This document shows positions 60,059-64,000 of a stretch of DNA of 64,000 nt, one piece after another (positions within the stretch are counted from its first letter, which is position 1; each line of letters opens with the position of its first letter). Source of the DNA: Lachnoclostridium sp. An14 (lineage in GTDB: Bacteria > Bacillota > Clostridia > Lachnospirales > Lachnospiraceae); NCBI RefSeq assembly GCF_002160755.1, contig NZ_NFLE01000014.1, positions 33,743 to 97,742 of the forward strand, in the 5' to 3' direction. Made by a program: the position numbers and the translations under genes. Under the pieces are notes generated by a model. The model searched no databases and was not told the origin of the DNA. It saw only the letters and a list, made by a program, of their open reading frames with translations.

Positions 60059-60300
60059 CGAACGCGGAGGTGCAGGCAGGATTTACGGAGGTGTACAACC
60101 GGTTCTGGCTGAATTACCGGGACAAGCCGCTACCGAAAGATTCGGACGAGTGGGAGCGGATGCACACCTGGGCCGTGGTGCTCATGAAAAAGTATCCCTT
60201 CCTGCGGGATACGGTGGCCAGCATGGTGGAAGAACTGGATCAGAGAATGAGGAGGCGTGAACATGATAACGGCAGAGAAAGCCAGAAAAATGGCAGATGA
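60055..60300 (+). CDS. Hypothetical phage protein after RusA
   Basis: 81 residues; ATG 60055 overlaps the RusA stop. Helical: VQAGFTEVYNRFWLNYRDKP, EWERMHTWAVVLMKKYPFLR, VASMVEELDQRMRRREHD. Its end overlaps the next gene by 38 bp in another frame, which is more than usual; the C-terminal dozen residues may be tolerated read-through. Family not recognised. Confidence 0.65.
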   Translation: MTNAEVQAGFTEVYNRFWLNYRDKPLPKDSDEWERMHTWAVVLMKKYPFLRDTVASMVEELDQRMRRREHDNGRESQKNGR

Positions 60301-60496
60301 ATTTCTGGAGAATCGGATAGGGGAATCCAGAAGACGGGTGGAAAAAGAGATTTCAGAAGCGGCTGCGAGAGGAGAGGTCGTGATCCATATCGGCGGGCCG
60401 ATCCCGCAGGAGCTGATGGCAGAATTACGTGCGAATGGCTTTACTGTGGACAGCAGCTTTTACCTGAATGATACCACGTACACAATCAGCTGGTAG
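60263..60496 (+). CDS. Hypothetical phage protein
   Basis: 77 residues; ATG 60263 with GGAGG 10 nt upstream. Helical start (AEKARKMADEFLENRIGESR, VEKEISEAAARGEVVI), then GGPIPQELMAELRANGFTVD and a beta end DTTYTISW. The pattern of an N-terminal helix pair plus a 'GFxV...Y.I.W' end is common among small phage proteins; no function known. Confidence 0.65.
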   Translation: MITAEKARKMADEFLENRIGESRRRVEKEISEAAARGEVVIHIGGPIPQELMAELRANGFTVDSSFYLNDTTYTISW

Positions 60497-60508
60497 GGAG
60501 GCGGTACG

Positions 60509-60796
60509 ATGAACCGGGCAGAAAGACGGCGTGTGGAGAAGCAGAAGGCGGTCAGGAGGCTTCAGAAAGAGCTGACTGGACAAATCCTCCAGGAAGTGGA
60601 AAATGACCGTGTAGAGGCACTGATGACGTGCTTCGTGCTGGCGCTGCATGAGGAGTTTGGTTTCGGGAAAGAACGCTGCCTGAGAGCGCTGAGACGAGTG
60701 GACAGCTACATGGAGCCCTACGTCAGCAGCAAAGAGAGCGTACAGCAGCTGAAAGAGAAAGTGCGGGATGAAGTGGGGATCGTGATCAGCTGTTGA
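60509..60796 (+). CDS. Hypothetical phage protein, basic helical
   Basis: 95 residues; ATG 60509 after GGGAGGCGGTACG. Strongly basic N-terminus (NRAERRRVEKQKAVRRLQKE) followed by helices ALMTCFVLALHEEFGFGKER and CLRALRRVDSYMEPYV. The second half resembles small phage proteins found before PAPS-reductase-like genes. Function unknown; DNA or RNA contact through the basic end is possible. Confidence 0.65.
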   Translation: MNRAERRRVEKQKAVRRLQKELTGQILQEVENDRVEALMTCFVLALHEEFGFGKERCLRALRRVDSYMEPYVSSKESVQQLKEKVRDEVGIVISC

Positions 60797-60865
60797 TGTA
60801 TCGAGTTGATGAATTGATGGATTCAGTTGATGGATCGGTTAATGTATGCAAAGGAGGAGGGTGTC

Positions 60866-61955
60866 ATGGAAAACGAAGAGTGGAAAGCGGAGAAGAAGCG
60901 CAAGAAAGCGCAAATGGCAGCCATGCAGGCGCTCCCGTATAAAGTCAAGGTCAAGCGAGCGGAGTTGAGGGCTATTGAGTTCATAGAGAAGCTGGACGAT
61001 ATGGGCCTGGAGGCACACGTGAGTGTTGGGGGATTGGACAGTATTGTGCTGCTGATGTTTCTGAGAAAAATAGGCATTGATGTGCCGGCCATATCGGTGT
61101 CCAGTCTGGAGGACAAGAGCATTCAAAAGGTACATAAGGCGCTGGGAGTGATTTCCCTGGCACCCGGAAAACCGAAGGTGCAGATTTTGCAGGAGTATGG
61201 ATTTCCGGTGATCTCCAAAAAGATTGCTGGACGGATTGACACTCTGCAGCACCCGACGGAGAAGAATAAGACGGTTCGCCATGCGATTATCACCGGCGAA
61301 TGCGGCGCACAGGGCCATTTCGCAAAGAACAGCCGCATGAAACTGCCACAGAAATGGCTGGAACTGTTCGCAGGATATGAGAACGAGAATGAGGGAGTGA
61401 ACTATCAGATTGCGCCGTTCCTGGTGTCCAATAAGTGCTGTCTGTACATGAAAGAGATGCCTTGTGATCGCTGGGCAAAAGAGCACAAGAGCCGCCCCTT
61501 CCTGGGGCTGATGGCGTCAGAAGGAGGGCAGCGCGAGGAAGCGTTGATAGAACACGGTTGCAACTAGTTGCAACTACTTTGGCAAGGGAGTGATTCGGAG
61601 CGCACCGTTTACTCCGTTCCTGAGGCAGGACCTGCTGCAGCTTGCATTGGATCTGAATGCGCCGATTCCGGAAATCTACGGGAAGATCGTTCGTAAACCG
61701 GATGGGACGCTCTATACCACTGGTGCTCAGCGCACTGGGTGCAGTATGTGTGGGTTTGGAATCCATTTGGAGTCGCGGCCGCATCGTTTTGACCGCCTTC
61801 GGGAGCGGAATCCCAAAGAATGGGAGTTCTGGATGTATCGGTGCTGCACGGATCCAGTGACCGGTGAGAAATATGGCTGGGGTCGGGTGCTGGATTATAT
61901 AGGAGTGCCGTGGGAGGATTATCCTGCGGTGCAGATGAGTTTGTTTGATGAGTAG
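60866..61955 (+). pseudogene. Phosphoadenosine phosphosulfate reductase-domain phage protein, frameshifted
   Basis: Starts at ATG 60866 (AAAGGAGGAGGG upstream). Part 1 has the ATP-pyrophosphatase loop in altered form (SVGGLDSIVLL instead of SGGKDS), then ends at TAG 61567 after EALIEHGCN. Part 2 continues in the next frame (NYFGKGVIRSAPFTPFLRQD, TGCSMCGFGIHLE, WMYRCCTD) to the stop at 61953-61955. At the break the DNA reads TTGCAACTAG-TTGCAACTAC, a 10-bp tandem duplication; removing one copy restores a single frame GCNYFGKG. Probably inactive unless the halves assemble. Such proteins are common in phages, possibly in DNA modification. Confidence 0.8.
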
Positions 61956-61971
61956 GGGAGGGAGCGAGTCA

Positions 61972-62370
61972 ATGAGAGAGATACTCTTTAAAGCGAAGAG
62001 GATAGACAACGGAGATTGGGTTGAAGGAAATTATATCACAGACGAACAAGACAAGGAGAAGGCGTACATTGGATATATCTTCGGGATTGAAGATTTTGAT
62101 ATTGTCGAAGTTAATCCTGAAACACTCTGCCAATATACCGAACTGAAAGACAAGAACGGTAATCGGATATGGGAGAATGATATTGTAAGAATTGAAAATT
62201 CAATGGACGAAGGAATTGGAAATGTAGAATTTTATGGTGGCATGTGGTACGTGGACGGAGAACCAAACAATAACCTGTATGACATTTTAGAATACGATGA
62301 TGGAGAGGTTGAAGTTATCGGAAATATCTTCGACAACCCAGAATTATTAGGAAAGGACGGTACAGAATGA
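61972..62370 (+). CDS. YopX family phage protein
   Basis: 132 residues; ATG 61972. REILFKAKRIDNGDWVEGNY at the start, QYTELKDKNGNRIWENDIVR in the middle and EVIGNIFDNPELL at the end are the YopX (PF09643) hallmarks. The role is unknown; the family is frequent in Firmicutes phages. More AT-rich than its neighbours, so it may be a later arrival in the phage. Overlaps the next gene by 4 bp. Confidence 0.9.
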   Translation: MREILFKAKRIDNGDWVEGNYITDEQDKEKAYIGYIFGIEDFDIVEVNPETLCQYTELKDKNGNRIWENDIVRIENSMDEGIGNVEFYGGMWYVDGEPNNNLYDILEYDDGEVEVIGNIFDNPELLGKDGTE

Positions 62371-62588
62371 GCGACTTAATCAGCCGGAAAGCGTTGTTGG
62401 ATAGACTTAGAGGAAATGTGTTGGTTGATGTTACACCGGAACTTGAAGAAGCTATTGAGGATCAGCCGACTGCCTTTGACGTGGAAAAGGTGGTATCGGA
62501 ATTGCAGGAAGCAAAGGAACTAGATGTGTATGTGCCCCTCGAAGATGCTTTGGAAATTATCCGGAAAGGCGGGATTGAGGAGGAGTGA
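62367..62588 (+). CDS. Hypothetical small phage protein
   Basis: 73 residues; ATG overlaps the YopX stop. MSDLISRKALLDRLRGN followed by an acidic helix, ELEEAIEDQPTAFDVEKVVS and a helical end. The 'DLISRxALLDxL' start with 'IxxxPTAFDVEKVV' is a common small-protein pattern in Firmicutes phages; function unknown. Confidence 0.8.
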   Translation: MSDLISRKALLDRLRGNVLVDVTPELEEAIEDQPTAFDVEKVVSELQEAKELDVYVPLEDALEIIRKGGIEEE

Positions 62589-62591
62589 CAG

Positions 62592-63140
62592 ATGAAAGTA
62601 AGGGTATCTATGCCAGGTATGGCCACAATGGCGGAGATAGAAGACAGTAAAGCGGGGAAAGTATATAAAGAATTGGCGTTACAGTTGTTAGGGTTTGGCG
62701 TTACATTCCGAAAAACGGAAGAACAGCTTTCAGAACCAGGACGGGAGGTTCCAATGGAAGTACCTTCCGGAGAGGCCACCGAACCAGAGCCTGAGCTACT
62801 GGATCCGGAAGCACTGGATCTGGAAACGGAATATCCGGAAATAAAGGAGGAGCCAAGAGGATATAGTGGATTTCTTTACGTCAAGTGTTCTCACTGTGGA
62901 AAGGTCAAGGCGTTCTGCACTAAAATAAACATTAAATATTATTTGTGCCGTGAATGTGGCAGAAAGACTGATTTGGAAGACCTTGTCCCGTTATACATAA
63001 ACTGTGAGTGTGGTCGCAGGGCAAAATACATGACAAATATGACAGATGAGGAATTTGATGTAAACTGTCCAGAATGTGGGGCACCAGTTGTAGTTACGTG
63101 GAATAAAAAGAAAAAGCTGTACGAGCCAATCAGAAATTAG
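62592..63140 (+). CDS. Zinc-ribbon phage protein
   Basis: 182 residues; ATG 62592. N-terminal 60 residues form a small alpha/beta region, then a Pro/Glu-rich linker (about 60-95), then three CxxC knuckles: KCSHCGKVKAFC, LCRECGRKTD, and NCECGRR plus NCPECGAPVVV, which would hold two zinc ions. Likely binds nucleic acid or protein; no family name recognised. 3 nt after the previous stop. Confidence 0.7.
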   Translation: MKVRVSMPGMATMAEIEDSKAGKVYKELALQLLGFGVTFRKTEEQLSEPGREVPMEVPSGEATEPEPELLDPEALDLETEYPEIKEEPRGYSGFLYVKCSHCGKVKAFCTKINIKYYLCRECGRKTDLEDLVPLYINCECGRRAKYMTNMTDEEFDVNCPECGAPVVVTWNKKKKLYEPIRN

Positions 63141-63153
63141 AGGAGGGCAGGTA

Positions 63154-63348
63154 ATGAAAGACTATGAGGTAAACGGCAGCGGTGTGCGTGACCCCGTGGC
63201 GGCCAAAGCCATCCGGGAAGCAGATCGACCGCCAGAAGATCTGTCCCGGGCCATCCGGCTGATGAAGTTTGCGGCGGACTGCCTGGGCTTTGAGGTGGTT
63301 GGGCGGATCGTGTTGCGGGATGCGGAGACCGGGAGAGTGTGGAGGTGA
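63154..63348 (+). CDS. Hypothetical small phage protein
   Basis: 64 residues; ATG 63154 after AGGAGGGCAGGTA. YEVNGSGVRDPVAAKAIREA then LSRAIRLMKFAADCLGFEVV and GRIVLRDAETGRVWR. The 'GSGxxDPTAxKAI' start is common in small proteins encoded just upstream of ArpU/DUF1492-type regulators in Firmicutes phages. Function unknown. Confidence 0.7.
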   Translation: MKDYEVNGSGVRDPVAAKAIREADRPPEDLSRAIRLMKFAADCLGFEVVGRIVLRDAETGRVWR

Positions 63349-63353
63349 TGCCA

Positions 63354-63776
63354 GTGGACAAGCAGATCCTGTACCAGTACATAGACGCCTGCGAGCTGGT
63401 CAAAGAGACGGAGCGGGAGATTGAGCAGATCCGGCGCCGACGGCGGGAGATTGTCACCGATAAGGTCAAGATGTCGGATTATGAGTTTCCCTTCGGGCAG
63501 ATCAGCTGCACCATCCACGGGATTCCTTATGATGTCCAGGACCGTGAGATGCAGGACCGAAAAGAGCGCATCCTGGAGGAGCGCAAGGCCGCTGCAGAGG
63601 CGATCAAGCTGCAGGTGGAGGAGTGGCTGGCGACAGTGCCGCTGCGGATGCAGCGCATTATCCGATACAAGGTATTCGAGGGAATGACGTGGGAAGAGGT
63701 GGCTCAGAGGATGGGGCGGAAGGCGACGGCGGACAGTGTAAAGAAGGAATTTCAGAGATTTATGGCAGAAAAATAA
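63354..63776 (+). CDS. ArpU/DUF1492-like phage late-gene regulator (sigma-like)
   Basis: 140 residues from GTG 63354 (8 nt from GGAGG; ATG 63348 is too close). N-terminal coiled helix (CELVKETEREIEQIRRRRRE), a middle segment, and a C-terminal sigma-4-like helix-turn-helix: VPLRMQRIIRYKVFEGMTWE, EVAQRMGRKATADSVKKEF. This is the DUF1492/ArpU plan, which turns on late genes. It is the last gene before a short promoter-like region and the window end, the position where terminase usually follows. Confidence 0.82.
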   Translation: MDKQILYQYIDACELVKETEREIEQIRRRRREIVTDKVKMSDYEFPFGQISCTIHGIPYDVQDREMQDRKERILEERKAAAEAIKLQVEEWLATVPLRMQRIIRYKVFEGMTWEEVAQRMGRKATADSVKKEFQRFMAEK

Positions 63777-63879
63777 AGTTTGTCCCATTTGTCCCCAATG
63801 TCCCGTTTTTAAGTGCTATAGTATAAGCTGGAAGCAGTGGATAGACCCAAACCCATTGATTTTACCCTCCTTTGACAGT
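63777..63879 (+). promoter_or_regulatory. Possible late-gene control region
   Basis: TTTGTCCC-ATTTGTCCCC-AATGTCCCG is a repeated TGTCCC motif (63779-63807) right after the regulator, followed by CTATAGTATAAGC (-10-like, near 63816-63828). It could be the site used by the ArpU-like protein. Confidence 0.35.
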
Positions 63880-63916
63880 CCCTCGCCAGGTGTCACAGCC
63901 TGGCGGGGGATTCTTT
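63880..63916 (+). terminator. Hairpin terminator at the end of the early region
   Basis: CCCTCGCCAGG pairs over 11 bp (one G-T) with CCTGGCGGGGG around an 8-nt loop, then ATTCTTT. A fifth DnaA box TTATCCACA overlaps its end at 63915-63923. 63924-64000 shows no supported gene. Confidence 0.65.
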
Positions 63917-64000
63917 ATCCACAAGATGTTGATAAAATGGTGGATAAAACACAAGATATGGAAAATGAACTACGATGACGAAATGTAAGAGGTGAGACGA

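Larger units (their letters stand above)
47601..64000. mobile_element. Prophage, left part (integrase, lysogeny and early replication regions)
   Basis: Bounded at the left by a tRNA 3' fragment and integrase. Gene order int - ImmA/repressor (leftward) - operators - Cro-like - recombination/replication genes - RusA - YopX - ArpU-like regulator is that of a temperate siphovirus-type phage. Terminase, head and tail genes and attR are beyond the window end. Confidence 0.93.

Noticed and set aside
61590..61955. Second half of the PAPS-reductase-like gene as an independent gene starting at GTG 61590
   Set aside because: The protein continues the first half without a gap once the 10-bp duplication is removed, so it is one broken gene.
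63948..64000. ATG codons near the window end as the start of a terminase or HNH gene
   Set aside because: The frames are too short or closed within the visible bases to support a gene.

Overview
The window is GC-rich, low-GC-type Firmicutes DNA of a strict-anaerobe kind, most likely a gut Lachnospiraceae (Clostridium cluster XIVa, for example an Enterocloster-like organism). The reasons are the clpX-lon-engB order, strong AGGAGG ribosome sites, a T-box leader, DUF5717/DUF5716/DUF4364/DUF5058 proteins and choline-binding-type wall repeats. The genus is a guess. A host segment (1 to about 47600) is followed by the left part of a prophage (about 47601 to the window end).

Host segment. 1-3281 is protein quality control and ribosome assembly (clpX end, lon, engB). 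3590-9311 holds a large secreted wall-binding repeat protein and a pseudokinase/ADP-ribosylglycohydrolase fusion. 9470-11601 (minus) is a small membrane protein, DUF4364 and malic enzyme; malic enzyme has a long, apparently structured 5' leader RNA. 11940-17561 is a tight three-gene module of unknown function (DUF5717, actin/Hsp70-like DUF5716, TPR protein). 17571-23363 is a T-box-controlled ilvDBNC operon, followed by a DUF815 ATPase divergent from ilvA, so branched-chain amino-acid synthesis is nearly complete here. 26525-30710 is a LysR-regulated amidohydrolase with two membrane proteins, then lgt. 31700-33960 is an AT-rich island with a membrane protein carrying wall-binding repeats, an unknown protein and the remains of a tag DNA glycosylase gene. 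33985-40126 is an XRE regulator with PatB / M20 amidohydrolase / YfcC transporter / PatB, which together look like a pathway for taking up and breaking down N-acylated or S-conjugated cysteine-type compounds. 40426-46600 is a LacI regulator, a PhnDCEE-type ABC importer and a 5'-nucleotidase-family phosphoesterase.

Four tiny hydrophobic-peptide genes, each facing a convergent antisense RNA promoter (26.1-26.4, 46.7-47.0, 47.2-47.5 and 48.9-49.2 kb), look like type I toxin-antitoxin loci. The one at 46.7 kb has the layout of the par/Fst system, including the direct repeat that lets the antisense RNA cover the toxin start.

Prophage. A 25-bp tRNA 3' end (47601-47625) next to a tyrosine integrase marks attL. 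Then come a predicted small RNA, one of the toxin loci, an ImmA/repressor lysogeny block transcribed leftward, an operator array, and a rightward early operon: Cro-like regulator, small proteins, SMC-like ATPase, Sak4-like RecA ATPase, DUF669, DEAD/DEAH helicase, primase-helicase, a DnaA-box/hairpin array that looks like a replication origin, RusA, a PAPS-reductase-like gene broken by a 10-bp tandem duplication, YopX and an ArpU/DUF1492-like late regulator. Structural genes and attR lie beyond the window.
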